Assembly: GCA_022113835.1 (NCBI GenBank)
Contig: JAILWY010000001.1
Location: forward strand, 5,084,001 to 5,148,000
Length of the DNA stretch: 64,000 bases
Direction of reading: 5' to 3'
From: Atopsyche davidsoni
Taxonomy: Eukaryota > Arthropoda > Insecta > Trichoptera > Hydrobiosidae
In this document: in pieces, positions 12,557-26,500 of the stretch
Position numbering within the stretch: position 1 is the stretch's first letter
How the letters are laid out: each line of letters begins with the position of its first letter
Translations under genes and position numbers: made by a program
Notes under the pieces: generated by a model
What the model saw: the letters and a program-made list of their open reading frames with translations, nothing else
The model's database searches: none
Told to the model about the DNA's origin: nothing

Positions 12557-12766
12557 ATATCTATTTATGGATTGGTCAATCAGATGCGTATTTATTACCC
12601 ATTACGGGTTTATTATATTATTGAAAGTGATTCGTTAGTACAAGGGTTCGTACACCGGTCATGTAAACCAGGAGATGTGGGTTCAAATCCCACACAAATC
12701 ACGATGATATTTTTCTGAGAGTTTCTTTAAATCATCTTCTATATATGAACTAATGTGCCTAATCAT
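12557..12766 (+). mobile_element. tRNA-Thr-derived SINE, full copy
   Basis: This ~210-bp element is bounded by a perfect 12-bp duplication (12545-12556 and 12767-12778). A ~70-bp leader precedes a 76-nt tRNA-like body (12627-12702) that can fold. The acceptor GTGATT pairs with AATCAC, and the D stem is GTAC/GTAC. The anticodon arm CCGGT/ACCAG has anticodon TGT (12662-12664; Thr), with A instead of the usual T at position 33. The T arm carries a perfect Pol III B box GGTTCAAATCC (12680-12690). A 3' region with TTTAAATCATCTTCT follows. The anticodon arm closely resembles animal tRNA-Thr(UGU), so that is the probable source. It is not a working tRNA. The same unit is rearranged at 31666-31966. 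Confidence 0.85.
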
Positions 12767-12778
12767 ATGTTCAAAAGT
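12767..12778 (+). repeat. Target-site duplication, right copy, of SINE 1
   Basis: Exact repeat of 12545-12556, directly after the SINE 3' end. Confidence 0.8.
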
Positions 12779-15520
12779 GTTACTGATAATAAATATACGT
12801 ACACACGGTCCATTCATCAAAGTCCTATTCTGATTAATAAATTTAGATCAGTATACAACACACAAACTGCATGTCAAGTTGGTTTTCTGCAGCATCAGTT
12901 ATTTAGCAAACATTCTTACACCATAAAACATCTTTTATTTCAACGTCATACACTGTATACCAGCATGGATTCCCCTTGCCCTGACTCCTTGGCTGGTTGA
13001 CCTTCATACTTATTTTGTGTGTAACCCCTACATGACTGAGCGCAAAAAAGACCCCACAAATACCAAACCAGCAAATAACTAAACTAAATTACCGATTGAG
13101 TTATAGGTCCGGCGACTTGGTTTGTTTTGAACTGTGTCGCCTGGAAGGAGTTATGAGCTTGGCTAAATAGACGTCTCATTCATACCGAGGTGGACGTAAC
13201 CCAAATACGCATATTGTATGAATAAAGATGTTAAATTTAACATGAATGACTATTACATATACTCACATATACATATGCACTCGTTGTAAGGCAAGAATTG
13301 ATTCATTTGACCAAACGATCATGTTATGAGGTATACTTCAGTTGTCATCAAGATGCAATTAATCACCAACTTAATTCAACAGCCAATAATTTTGCTCTAG
13401 ATATAAAACAATCACAAAAACATAAAAAAATTCATATTAGAATTTTTAAATTGTTTTTAATCTAAGTTTCAAAGTAAATAAATTTAAATGATAAAAAATC
13501 GATATAATTTACGACAAGTTATGAGTGTGAACTTAATACCTGTAATGCTTTTATGATCAAATTAGATAGGGAGCGACTTTTCAAATTCAAAGCAAACATT
13601 AATTATTATTTTGTGTTATTGCACGTCCGGAAAATATCGTATTTCAAAGAAGCTTTTATTACTTTTCATTAGAGACGATTTTCAAGCGAAATAACTTTTG
13701 GATGTTATTCGTCAGCTTGATTTTTCTTTATTAAAAGTGTGGAAAAAGGTATTTAATTAAAGAACAACAATATATAATTTTAAAAATAATCATTTAATAC
13801 AAAGTGTATTTGTAATAGTCAATGTAAATAAAAAGATTTCAATGATTTAATACAGATGATATACATATTTTGAAGAGAGCATATAAATTTCGACTTTTAA
13901 ATTATTTAAAAAAGTACATGAATGTAGCAGATTTTTGATAAATAAAAGAGTAAATATAAATTAAAGGAATTAAGATTCGTCTAAGTAATCAATGAATTTA
14001 TCGTTGTATTCATACATTAAAAACATGTATACTACACTCTTCAAACTACATTTTGCAACATTTTTTTCAAAAATACTGACAACCCCCATATATAAGTAAA
14101 TAAAAGAAACAATTTTTTATACGAATTTCTTACATCACAAATGTAAATAGCACTGGCATGAGAGAAGACACTTCGATGGTGCTAGAAGTGGAAAATGTGC
14201 GGTAATTCCTTCTTTGGAACTAGATCGTCTTCCAAATCGTATCTGAGTATTATTGTCACCTCTTGGTGGGTCCAGTCCTATTTCTCGATCGAGGAATTTT
14301 CGATAAACATGAAACGTGTTTACTTGGCCATAGAGACAGTACGATAAGACAGTCTGGACACACGATACAATGAATAGAATTCCTCGCCTTATAAATTCAT
14401 TCACGACGAGAATAATTAAAATTAACCGCACTCCCATTCATATCATATTCACATTGCAATGAATTTGAATTGTTAAAATGACTCAAATTGGTTGTAAGTA
14501 TTACATTCAAAACAAACACTTGCATTACGTGAATATTTGATATAATACAATACAACTGTAAAAATATCATGAATGTAATATGCTAAAGCTAAAGTAGAAA
14601 AATATGGTTTTGAATTTGATTATTTTGTATTAGCTCAGTCTGCGATAGATATATTACCGCCCGTATTATTAAAATAAAAAAGTGAAACAATTCTAATGTT
14701 GCCCTAAAGCAAAATTTAGGTAGGTAGGTTTGTTTCCGAGATCGAGCAACGTTGACCTTATATGGATTAGCGATAACTCTATTAAAAATTAAAATACTAC
14801 ACGAAGATTATGATTTGTAGTGTACGGAGTACATATTATTTATAACACAACTGACAAGTGCAAGTACACTCGTCCAAATAATGATTTTAATTGTGTTGAT
14901 ATTCGATATACGCTTTTTAATGTAAAAAAATGGTTGAAAGAAATAGCAGTTCATAGTCTCTGGCATTCTAGACTTTTGTATGGGTTTTTTCCCTGTATAA
15001 TAGAAACACTTAAATCAGAACAATAACGTTTCACAATTATACAAACTCACGGCGACATGGAGGCGCTAGGTTTTATGGTATGTTAAAGCTATAAAAAAAG
15101 CTTTTCAATGCAGGTTGTTTGGCAAAAAACTTGGACAAAATTGATGAACACTCTTACAAATTAAAGAGTCACACATAAGGGTATTGTGTTATCGAAATAA
15201 TACAGCCAGTTCATAATGTGGAGGTGGCGAGCCCTAGGAGCCCTTCCGGCCTATTGACGGGCAACGTAGGGAGGCTTTCATGCTGGGAAAACCCTAACTA
15301 ATTGTTTATGGCCCGGTAAAGAATCTTCCAATGCTGAGTTATTTAGACATACCTCCTTGACCATGATTTGTAATTGAGATAGGAATCAATCAACATTTAT
15401 GACAGTTCAATTTATACTTGCAAAATAGTATGATTGTCGTTTTTGTGCAAAAACGGTGTTTTCCATGTTTTTAATCTATTCAAAATGTTTAAAAAAATTC
15501 AAGATTCTTTAATTTTCAGG
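12779..15520. other. AT-rich non-coding stretch
   Basis: Nothing supported. A GC-richer patch at 12960-13200 and a 100-codon minus-strand frame at 14135-14437 have no recognisable domain or convincing splice context. Confidence 0.5.
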
Positions 15521-15758
15521 TAGTTTATTTATTAACAATACGATATGTGTATATCTCCTGATCCTTTGCGCAGGTTGTAGGGCTTACAAGGTGTGGCTTA
15601 GGTGGTAGCGTATATGGACTTCTCTATTTTCGTTATTGAGACTATGTAGGTAAAAACATGTATTAAAAAATCGCTTTTTTTTGCATTAGTTGAATAATAA
15701 GTTAAATAAATAACTAAGGACTAGATTACAAGGATAAATAAAACAAAACAAAACAAAA
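15521..15758 (+). repeat. Family A interspersed repeat, copy 2
   Basis: The most complete copy of family A. It starts in a TTTATTTATTAACAATA block shared with copy 3. It continues through the GCGCAGGTTGTAGGGCTTAC and GTGTGGCTTAGGTGGTAGCG blocks shared by all copies. It ends in AAATAAAACAAAACAAAAC. The (AAAAC)n tail is retroposon-like. The A-box-like segment lies about 75 bp from the start, and no B box is recognised. It could be a SINE of unusual head or a short LINE 3' end. Confidence 0.75.
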
Positions 15759-16079
15759 GGGGAAACTGAGTTTATATAATGCATTTCATATATCATCATC
15801 ACTTGACTCAAATGAATATCACTGTAGCTTTATGTAAAATTCAGGAATATGGCTTGCGCTCTGTAAGGTGATGGATACTGGATGAAGATGGTTAAAACTA
15901 TCAAATAATTCTACTCTAGTAAAGTGAATCAAGAAAAATTACGTGGCGATCATTTCAGAAGTTGAGACTACAGGATATAGTACTGCCATCTGTCAGCAAA
16001 CCTAAACACTTGCCAGATCACAAATGAAACTAAGACTGGCCATTTCTGTTATTCAACTCAGCTGTTTCATTGTCTGATA

Positions 16080-16290
16080 TTCTGGACACCCCCATTGTGC
16101 CAGAGGGCTAAATGCGCAGCAAATTATTTTCCAAAATATCCCCCAGGTATTGCAGCCATTGTGGCCGGGTCGAGATTTGTTTTGGTTTCACAAAATGGCG
16201 CTGCACAGGCGCTACAGGCGTTACCTGTCGCCTGAAAAGACTCGCAATCGAGCACAATTGAGTTTCGGCTTTTTGTCATCCCTACTTTTG
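16080..16290. promoter_or_regulatory. GC-richer island with compact hairpin
   Basis: An island of mixed composition holds a CATTGTG (Sox-type) site near 16095 and, at 16206-16236, an imperfect hairpin. In it CAGGCG pairs with CGCCTG and ACAGG with CCTGT around a 5-nt loop. A regulatory role is inferred only. Confidence 0.25.
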
Positions 16291-17039
16291 TTTGCTTGCC
16301 TTTATTCCATTGTCACTTAAGTGCTAGCACACAAACGATTAAAATAAGCATGTTTCACGCGAGAAGCTTAGATTGTCTTTTAAATTACTCGGTATATAAA
16401 TAATACACTTAATAAATAGCAAATTTACTTTTTTTAAATGTTTGAGTGTAATGCTTACGTACTGAATTTTAAAGATGATTTTTTTTAAAGCAAATACTTT
16501 TTAAATTTAAAATACCAATGCACGGATTTATAATGCAGTCATAAGTTGTAATAATATACTTTTAACCATATTTTGCAATCATTAATATAAAAAAAATCTT
16601 ATCTTGATACATTACTTTTATTTTAGGGTTTCACTGCCAGGTTAGGTGTAAAATCATAAATATTGACCGACCACTGTCGAGATTGTAACGTCTTTAAATC
16701 CAATTTTAATTTTTACTCAATGTCCTGAATACTTATTTTGTAAAAGATTAAATATCAATTGGTATTAGCAACAAATCTTACAGTGCAAATCGGAAACATG
16801 ATTCAGATCTATGCACATCTCGTGCCTTGCACCGTTCAACCTGTTCTCAAACCTTACACAATGAAAATTTCAAACGCCAGCGCTGAAACTAATCCTGAAA
16901 TATGTATGCCATTGTATTTTACACGCGTTATTAATGATTTAACCTCCACATATTATATAAAATATCGCAATGGCATGCATCATTACAACAATGAAAGCCC
17001 AAAAGCAGTGCATCTGTTTTTAAAAAAAAATATCCCAAT

Positions 17040-17400
17040 AACAATATCGAGGAACTTTTCAAGCCGGGGGAAAGCGCGCCTGTGTTGGTTGTAACCATCG
17101 CTTCTCCGCTCGCACCCGCGGATGCGGCTCGGTCCGTCTCCCTCTCCGGGATAGATCTTTGAATGAATCCGACCGACTTCTCAGAAGAGAGGTCTGTGTG
17201 GTCAGAACTTATTTCACAAAAAGTCGAAAGCTCCGGCCCGATTCTGGGAGTCGGAGTAACGCCGCGGCGGCTCAGCCCTCACACTCTAGTCGAAGCCGGC
17301 CTCCAGATTACGCGCGGAATGTTACGGAACACCGCGGTTTAGTGGGTCCAGGCGCTGGGACGCGCTTACCGTTTGCCGGTGGTGAATGTAATTTAATGGA
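17040..17400. promoter_or_regulatory. GC-rich, CpG-rich island
   Basis: Strong local rise in G+C with many CG dinucleotides. A 90-codon frame (17159-17431) has no domain and is best explained by composition. A T-run ending in AG follows at ~17451-17467 and mimics a splice acceptor. It is more likely a simple poly-T tract. Confidence 0.3.
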
Positions 17401-17469
17401 ATGCAGAAATACGAGTATATTGTTGTTTTAGACCTTCTATATATTTCGTTTTTTTTTTTTTTTTTAGGA

Positions 17470-19540
17470 AACGCCAAAGTATTAAATATTGGCTGTATAC
17501 CTGTGCACGACAGGTTGTGCGGCTAATTAAGCGGGACTATTATGAGTCGGTGCTCCTGATCTTCAGTTTTGAGGGTCCGGGGTTTTTCTTAATTTGATGC
17601 CTTTTTAATGGTTGCGTGTTGGCCAAGCAATGGGTCGCAACATGGGGGTGGTTTTGGTTTTAACGATTTATGCTTTGTTTGGGGGATGATTTCTGACAGT
17701 GTACCTATAAATTAATTATCACACCGCAATGCTGTGAGAGTATAATGATTTGTATGACCCTTAAAAATGCTCTTAATTGGTAAAATATAGACATTTCAGG
17801 AAAATGTCTCATTTGTGCTCATTACACAAAAGCTCACATTGTCTTAAATAAAAAAAATACACATTCATATTCGTTCATCATATCTGTCTTGTGGTTTTAC
17901 TGTTTATAAATCTGTCCGTAAGTCATTTTAAAAAAAAATTAATTACTGTGAGTTCTATTTACCGATTGTATATTTCAAAGGTATTTTAATTGATGTAACT
18001 TGTATAAAAGCAGATAACGTGTTTATTTCTCACCGTAAGGAGTACAGAGAAGACAAACAAATAATGCTGCATTTATTTACTCAAAACTAGGAAAAAATCT
18101 GAAATAAGTCTGGGGTAAATGGTTAGAACTGTGGGAACTAAAGATTGTACTTAATTTGTTATTGTTGGGTGATGGAGGAGTCAGTACTGCTCGGGCTGGC
18201 GGGTGACGAAGGAAATGCTCGGGGGGTTGATTTGAAAACAAAAAATACTACTTCTGAAACTCTCATATGGAGGTGCAAAACACTTGTGTGCTTATTTTTA
18301 GATTTTTGGTATGATTATAAAACATTTATGATGAGTAAAAAATCATAACATTAAAACTACAATGTCTAACAGGTTTTAGTACCATACCAGTTGTAGATCA
18401 TAGTTGTAGACTCTCTCTCACATATCATCTTAGTGTGCATTAATTTCTAAAACTTCTCTATTACCTGAGTAAAAAATAAAAAAATATGCTCTTGCTCTTA
18501 TGTAATGACCATAAAATTCAAAAACTTCAAAACGTTTTTATATATTTTTATACATTAATCACATACCATATTTTGCAAAGGCACCAAATCGGGGTACCAC
18601 TCCGAGACTGTGTTTCATATTTGGGCTGGATTCATCAGCTTTTTATTTAGTACACAAATATCACTATGTATTCACTCAAGTTCTCAGGATCCGATCCGAT
18701 AAATATAAATCATATTTCGTCTTTGTTTATGTTGTTTCATTCAATATTACTTTGCGTGTGTACAGTGCATCAGACACCGTGCATATTTTACGTGTGTATG
18801 TTCACTACCACAAGGACGTCGAGTCAAGCAGCTCTCATCAATGGATGTTATTTAATACTTCCTTGCAAAAAAAAACCTCTCCTGTCGCCAGCCAATATTC
18901 TGACTGGCGTTTTTTTGAAGGAACTCCCAACGCGACACTTTCTTCCCAGCTCCTGGGTGGATGCTGCTGATGGTGTAAGAGACGCCTGAGGACCCGAGGG
19001 TTGCGGTTCGTCTAATTTGTTTGACTTCAAGTGTATAAGGTGACAGCTCCGGTCCCCTCACATGTAGGGTGTCCATGTGATTTGCATATTTTAAGAAAAA
19101 TTACTTTGATTTTTTAGCAAATTGTGTGCAACTGGGATGGGGATCAGGATTCTTTAATGAAAATATAATTGGTATAATATAAAAATTATAATATCATTAT
19201 TTGTAAATTTAATACAATTTTATTGTTTGGAATAAAGTAGTATTTTTTTCCTTAGTTTTCTTTGACGTTTTGATTGCATATAAACAAATCATATTCTATA
19301 ATCAAAAAGCTTATTTTGATATTAAAAAAAACATAAAATAAATAAATTACTGAAATTTCAAAAACATATCCAAATAATTTTAGAGGGCTCTATTTTATGG
19401 CCAATTATAAAACGTCTTACATAAAACTCATGTTAGTAATAATAACAAAATAATATGTCCGGAAAAGTTTATGCTTAGGTATTCGGTGTATCCAAAAAAA
19501 TCGCCATTAACTTTTATGTCTAAATGTCTAAACAATTGCT
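17470..19540. other. Mixed-composition non-coding stretch
   Basis: Moderately GC-rich at 17480-17690 and 18880-19080, AT-rich elsewhere. Overlapping short frames on both strands near 18.7-19.1 kb show no domains. No repeat or RNA gene recognised. Confidence 0.45.
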
Positions 19541-19549
19541 TCCTTTGGC

Positions 19550-19725
19550 ATAGTGTGCACGTGTGCACGCGGCGGGTCAAACGCTCCGTGAATGGGCGCG
19601 GGTCAGCTGGCGACAGGGAGGAAGTGACCCGAGGGGTCCGAGGGGCAAAAAAACCGGCGCTAGCTGAAGCCTGAAAGCCAAAGGACGCCGGTCGAGGGGC
19701 GACGACAAGCCTAACTCCCCCCATT
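19550..19725. promoter_or_regulatory. GC-rich island
   Basis: A GC-rich patch abuts the 3' end of the LINE at 19729. It has CpGs and GTGTGCACGTGTGCAC-type alternating sequence near 19553-19568. Function unknown. Confidence 0.25.
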
Positions 19726-19728
19726 GTA

Positions 19729-20020
19729 AATTTTTTTTAATATAGGTTTGGTACCTTGCTTGTTATGTACAAGGTTTGTCATCACAATTTGGGGAAACTA
19801 TCCAAACTAGTCAATCGAAATTGTGCTATATATGGAAGTGACTGAAGCTACACCCCCTGGTTTATCTTATTTATGGTTCCGATGACACCCTTCAAGAAGC
19901 TATCTAGTGACTTCATCAACTGTGGGTGTCTCGCCACTGACTTCAGGTCATCCAGGCACAGGCCCTCCTGTCGGCATTGGCTCTCCAGTTAGTGTCTCTG
20001 AAGGCCAAAGATGGGGCATA
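19729..20020 (-). pseudogene. R1/I-like LINE 3' end, copy 1
   Basis: Read on the minus strand this is collinear with 43550-43770. It encodes the last part of a non-LTR retrotransposon ORF2 (CPIFGLQRH, then LKSVARHPQLMKSL and SFLKGVIGTINKINQ before a stop). A 3' UTR of ~90 bp and an A-rich end follow. One in-frame TAA follows LQRH. Relative to the 43.5-kb copy it keeps two short in-frame segments (about 18 and 15 nt) and a longer C-terminus, so it is the less deleted of the two. It is a 5'-truncated, dead insertion. Confidence 0.85.
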
Positions 20021-20457
20021 CTAAACTAACCATTTATCCGTATTTGTAAATATATGCTCAGATGATAGTCCACTATTATTTTTTTTAATTTACGTACCTC
20101 CATGGCACAAAATAATGAATTTTCAGGTAGTTCAAGATAGATATTTTATTCAAATTCTTTATTTTACTAGCAGGAGACATGTAAGCTTTGATAATCCGAA
20201 AACGGTTTAAACCCTTTTGATTTATGAGGGCGAAGCAAGAAAGCAAGCAGTTAAAAGTATTAAAAGGAAAATTCGCTTTTCCGTCTTAATACGACTCTAG
20301 CCTTGTTGCGTACAATAAAACCTGCATAAGACAGGGTTTTTTTCTCGTAGAATTTTCTTTTAATTTGTAAAATCCGGAGAATATTGGATGTAAATACTAG
20401 AGCTTTGTAAGGAAAGGATTGTATAATATTGCTATTGACCTCTCCTTCGAATATAAA

Positions 20458-20565
20458 ACTGTGGTGTAGAAGGATCCGCAGATCCACTACACTAGTCTCA
20501 TAGAGATGGTCACTAATCTACTCTGAGGAGAGGCACCTGTAGAAGTAGATCAATTCTACAGCCGT
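20458..20565 (+). pseudogene. RTE-like LINE 3' end, copy 1
   Basis: A short fragment whose plus strand reads EMVTNLL and stop (20503-20526), the same C-terminus as at 58.7 kb. It is followed by GGAGAGGCACCTG and a GTAGAAGTAG 3' end. Upstream is the shared GTGTAGAAGGATC block. Five such ends occur in this window in both orientations, each flanked by different sequence, as expected for 5'-truncated LINE copies. Confidence 0.7.
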
Positions 20566-20569
20566 TCAA

Positions 20570-23500
20570 AGTGTTTTTATTTCATTTGACCTATATATAA
20601 CTATATGACAATACTGATAAATTATATATCATCGGTGTTCTCTTAATGTCAACGCAGGTCACTGGCGCCAAGCCCAAACTGACAGGCAATGAAATATATC
20701 AGGCATTAGAATGTGGAATCTACGAAATAAATATCATGAAGAGTGAAACTAGTTAGGTGGGATCTGAATGCGTGCTTTTAATACGGTCAGAGACCCTCAT
20801 AAAAAAATCTCATATCATGTGAACCGTATCGCGGATTATATAATTGTATATAAACGGATGCTACGAAGACGTGTCAAAATACTATTTTAAAATTTATTGA
20901 CATAAAATAAAGGCCGGCAATTCTTATGTCAACAAAAGTAACAACTTTTAATGTAAAACGTCGTATGCTAAATATTAAACTTTGAAATGTAAGTTACTCA
21001 TTTTTTAGTAATATTATTTTATTTTTTAGTTGATTATTTTCTTAGTATTGTTTTTTGAAGGAAAAAGAATGGTTTAATTTGTAAGTAAATATAATTCTTA
21101 ACATACTTTATTTGTCTTATTTAGTATTAATATTTTATATATACAGTAAAATCTTTACAAATAACTAATACTACTTCCTATAAAATACATTATTAGTAAC
21201 AGTGAATGTATGTTTATCAAAATATTAAATGAACCATTTAGTATTTTCAACCATCCAAAATTTAAGCAAAGGATCCGGTAAACGTTGTGAATATGAAATC
21301 CAAGAGATATTATGTTTGGCCTTAGTAGTTTGCTCAGATGTAGTTAATATTTAATTGGTATATCATAACTTCACTTGTTAGACTAAATTCGATCGAATAA
21401 TAGCTTTTAAGAGGTGTGTCGGTCTTTAGTTTGACGATACTTCTGTAAGTCGAAGGGCTCTCAATTTTAAAGTGTACAAAACACTATTGAGTCGTTAATA
21501 GTTATTTTTTAATATATATGACAGACCTCTTCAATAAATACTTGAAGGTAAACATTAATGTTTTTTTTTTATGTCTTTAACTTTGCTTTGTGAATAATTC
21601 CAGAATCACTCTCGGTTTTCTATCAAAGCGGACTCTTTCGTTTTCTTTCAGACGGGATTTTTAACGAGCGGATAAAACATGTCATCGTAAATCTCTGTAC
21701 TTAATTGGTTATATAATAAAGTAAATATCTAACAAAACGAATGTCTGACACTCCGACGGGCCGAAAAGCTAGTTTCGATAAATAATTTGCCCGTTTCCGG
21801 TCATCCTCACTAGGCCTCTCGATCGTTTACACCATTTTGAAAAATATATTCCTCATTTGACAACATTTTATCCATAGAGATTTTGAGATATGCAAATCGA
21901 TTTGGGCTCACGGCGGAGATCGTAACTCAAAATCGACACATTGTTTTGTCACCTTTGAAATCGACTAACAAAACAACTAGGGAATTTAAAGAATTTTCAA
22001 ACACATTTTTTAGATTATATATTATAGTCAAGTCATTTATGACTGAGGAAGAATAATTTACAACAATAAAATTACAACCAACAAAAACCATCTCTATAAC
22101 TATCAGAGCACCAAAAAAGTATAATTTGTGACATTTTAAGTTTTTAAAGATAAGCATACACAATAAAGTCTTTAACTAACAACTGACAGTACCAACAACT
22201 GTTAACTACAAGAAGACTAACACGTGAATGTTTTCAAAAGTCCCACTGACCGAGCCTTCATACCACGCCAGCCTCACTGATTTCCCTTGTGAAGAGTATG
22301 CAGCAGAATAAATGAAATGTTGAATATCTTTAATTGGTAGTCAGCTTTTAAAAAAAATATTAGCAATCGAAATAAACCTTAGCTGCTTCTCAAGTCATTT
22401 ATATAATATACGTTCGTGATAACGCACCGAGACAAAAACATCACGCGTAGTAACAGTTCGTTTAAAGATTATTCAATCAACTCTCTGCTTTCTGCGCAGC
22501 TCGAATACTCGCCGGCTTACTTTTAGAATGAAATCATACGCAATTGAACTCGAAATATATTTTTTATTGCGAGGCGTCCTTGAGCAGCTGTTGGTGTGGA
22601 TCGCAGCGTCGGAAAAGAAGAGGGAGGCATGCTCGGTCGATGTGAGTATTGGAGAGAAACACTCTTTGCTATTTTCGTGGTCTAACAACTTCCCCGTTGA
22701 CACTATTAAAATTCTCGCTAGAAAGAAAAGATTAGTCACGTCTTGAATCTCAGCCAAGCTTTATTTTTACAATAATAATAATTTTGTTTATATTTTTTAA
22801 TCATTTTGGTTATACTTCTAAGAGCACTGCACTGCTTTATCAGAAAAGAAATTTGGATAGAGCCGAACTGACTGCCTTAGGGATTATAAAATCCCTTGGG
22901 TTTGCGGTTTTTTAGTCATCAATTGAAATGTTTATAAATCTTAAAATATTGCAAGTAAGAATTGTGAAACTGTTAAATAAAAATAAAACAAGCCCAAAAA
23001 ATAATTAATAGTATTTGATAGACAACCCTTCTCTTTATAATACGAAGAGATACGTAGTTATAAATATTGCACACATAGTATATATAAAAAGTCATGAACT
23101 TTTTAATGATTTTAATGTAACGGCTAAATCTTCTTCATTAACTTACACTACTACTAAAATCATATATAAACCGTAAACATCCCTATGAATTTAATTACAT
23201 AAACGTAAAATATGTTATGATGGTTTATATGTGGCTTTGGGTCGCCTGTGTGTGGCTTGTTAGGGCAATCTGCAAGGGGTCACGTGTGACAATCAGAGCT
23301 CGGTAGGCATATAAACTCATGTGTTATGATTGTATTATGATGATATATTGTAAGAAGACATGCGTAAGTGTTTATTTATAGATTCGTTTAAACAGGGCGG
23401 CCTGTAGTGTCGAGACACCAGGCCGGGACCAATCGTGGGACAAATCCATACAAACTTGGCATTGTTCTCCCACGCTCAACATTAAAGCAAATTATACTTA

Positions 23501-26500
23501 TATTAAATTATTTAAAATTAGTACATACTTTGAGGTTTTTTTTTTTGGTGATAATAATACTGTTGAACTCAAACAAAAACTTTTTTAAACATGTTAAAAA
23601 ATCATAGTTTCTAAAGATAATATAGGTTTATTTAGAATTAAATATTATCTTTATCAGTAAATTGTATGTATCATGCTAAAGACGATTTAGATAATAAAAT
23701 ATCGAAATCGTATAGCAGAAAAATATAAATTGAAAAATCAAAATATAAATATTAGATATATGTATTTATTATTCTACGTATAGTTTTCAATATAACACTG
23801 CACAGCTTTAGTAGTCAAAATTTTTCTTGGATGCCATGCCATGAGATATATTGTAACGTTTCGATGCGTCAACACGTGGAAAATAAATTGTAACAAAGCA
23901 CTCACATATGTAAGCGTATTTTAAAATTGTAAATGCTAAAAATACAACTCACATAGAGTGCAGTGTGTTATTTTTGATGATTAATAATGACTTATTGTCG
24001 TGCCTTGTACACATCAACTAGTAACTTGTGCAAATTTAAATAAATATCTTAGTTTACTCAAAATATTATCGAATGGCTTTGAAATTAATTTTTATTTTTC
24101 CGTAGATATTTAAAAAAAAGGTAGGATGAATAATTATTTTTGCTGGATTCGAGATGAGAAAATGATAAATTGTTAATTTCAATCATATTTTTCTTATTAG
24201 AAAAAAACACTTTAAACGAAAACAAAGACAAAATGATAAAAACGTTCAATCTTCGAGGATACAAAACGTGAAAAAGGCTAATATGCTATCTGCTGAATTT
24301 AGTTTAAATTCTCAACTCTACAGTTTTACCAAAATTTTACAATTCAACACATATTAAATGATATTTATTTATTGACATAAATTTTAAAACTCTTGAACTA
24401 TTTTTCCATTCACATCTTACTAGGGTTAACTCGCTCAGTATGACTGAAATCTGACTTTTTCGATAACTAAATTATATAACTAGAGTAAGAATATCCAAAA
24501 TTTCAAACATTATCATAAATGTTATAATAAAAACACATTTCTATAAACGTTGCGTTTTTTCTGAAAAAAAATTTTTTTGTGAAAAAAAAAAGAACAAGTA
24601 GTTTATTCATACGTGAGCATAAATCCCCCCCTCCCCCAAAAAAATTATTGCATAAGTTGGAGCTTGGGAGCACAAGTGTTCCATGTGGTGATGGACATGC
24701 TCATCTGCCATCTCTGGCTGAGTCACCATCCGGCGTCAGGAGTGACAGAGAGTCAGCGTCTCTTCTCAATGACCCGCGCCAAAACAGCCGAGTTCCGGTC
24801 AAGAACGTCTCCGGCTCCGAGTGCCATCCACCACTGATTTATCATTCATCATCATCATCATCATAATCTACAAAATCTCTTCACTTAAATAAAAGTATTT
24901 TATATACAAAGTCATGTATGATAATACTACGAAGAATAAGTATTCACATACAAAAAAAAATTGTAAAGAGAAAACCGCTATAAAAAAATAAGAAAATTCA
25001 TCTAATTTATCTTCATTGAAATTATAGAAGACAGTTAAATTTGAGGCGGATTTTGATGAGTTCTTCGCCTCAAGAGGGTTGAGGTTAAGTAATTGAACTG
25101 TTTCATTTAATGTTATAATTACAAAAATAATTTTAGGGTACTTAATACGGTGGTTATATTACATTTTGGTGTCTTCTGCTCGTGAAGTTTATCTAAAAAT
25201 GAGCTCATGTCTGAAAAAACTGCTTAGTAATCGATAAATTACAAGAGTTTTTTTTCAGGACCTGACTTCGTGTCCTTGTTATGCCGATGTCCTAAATGAA
25301 CCGACGAGCGAGCTTCCGCCCTTGAAGCCACCGCCTTGAACTTCTGGGAACTCCGGCTCTCGGCAGACGTTGTCAATGAATACATCTGTAATACTTTACG
25401 GTCTATTGTGCAACACTGGCACATTTCTAGGAATCAGGAGTATTGTTTCAGACGAGGGAGAAAAATATTTATATTAGGCTATATAAGGTCTAAGAATATT
25501 TATTGGCTTATAGTTAACAATGCTTTGGCGCACAAGATTGCAATAGAATATCCGTAGATACGCCTGAAACATAATAATAAAAAAAAGCTAATTTGATACA
25601 GAGAATTTCAAAATTTACTGTGCTATGTACTTTTTGAAGAGGATATAACGCAGAAAGTACAAGACGAAGTATTAATTTTTTTTATAAAATAAAAATGTAT
25701 TAAAAATTCCAGCGTTCCTTCAAAAAGAAAGTTCTTTTTCTAGTGCAAAGCTTCGGGACCAAAACGTCGGAAATTAAAAAAAAATGCAAAAACATCCATA
25801 AATGCAACATTACAAGTAATAATTGCTACTTAAACCTATAAATATATTTAAAACACTAAAGCAAAATAATTATAAAATTCACACGAACCTTCCACCCAAG
25901 GGTTGTGATAGCAAATTTATTTTCCCATTTTAGTGTAAATGAGATTTTCAATATAAAATTTAATAAGATTTTGTTGAAATATTATAATAATACCTATAAA
26001 ATATCAAAATTGCCGTTTGGTTAAATTATGTGCAGAAAATTTGATTTAATGATGACTAAAGCCTGTTATCACAATCTCTCGTGAGTAAGTATTCCTATTA
26101 TGCGTGAATTTTTTTTATCAAATATGAATGACGAAATGGCTGTAATAAACAATTACGCTGCTAAATGAAAAATGACCCCCATTTAAGCAGCGTATTTTTT
26201 TAACCAATTTAACCAATTTATCGTGAATATATATTTTTTTAACACTGTTTTTTCTCAATTAGATTTAATCAAATAATATTTTTTTTTTGTGTTGTTTATT
26301 GCATTTAAAAATGTAACCCCGAGTACACGTGTATCATCAGCAGTGACACAGATTCTTAACCACGTTGTTTTTTTTTTTTTTATACATTCGTGTTGATGTA
26401 GAACATAAAGTCCCCAGCCCTTTGAATTCCAATCCATCTGTTATAATTCTGTCAATATTTATACTGGAAGATAGACCTACAGCGCGGCCTCCCAAAGAAA

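Noticed and set aside
12627..12702. Functional tRNA-Thr gene
   Set aside because: The body sits inside a SINE with a target-site duplication, and the anticodon loop lacks the invariant T33.
17451..17600. Exon after a long T-run ending in AG
   Set aside because: The T-run is a simple homopolymer and the following 43-codon frame has no recognisable content.
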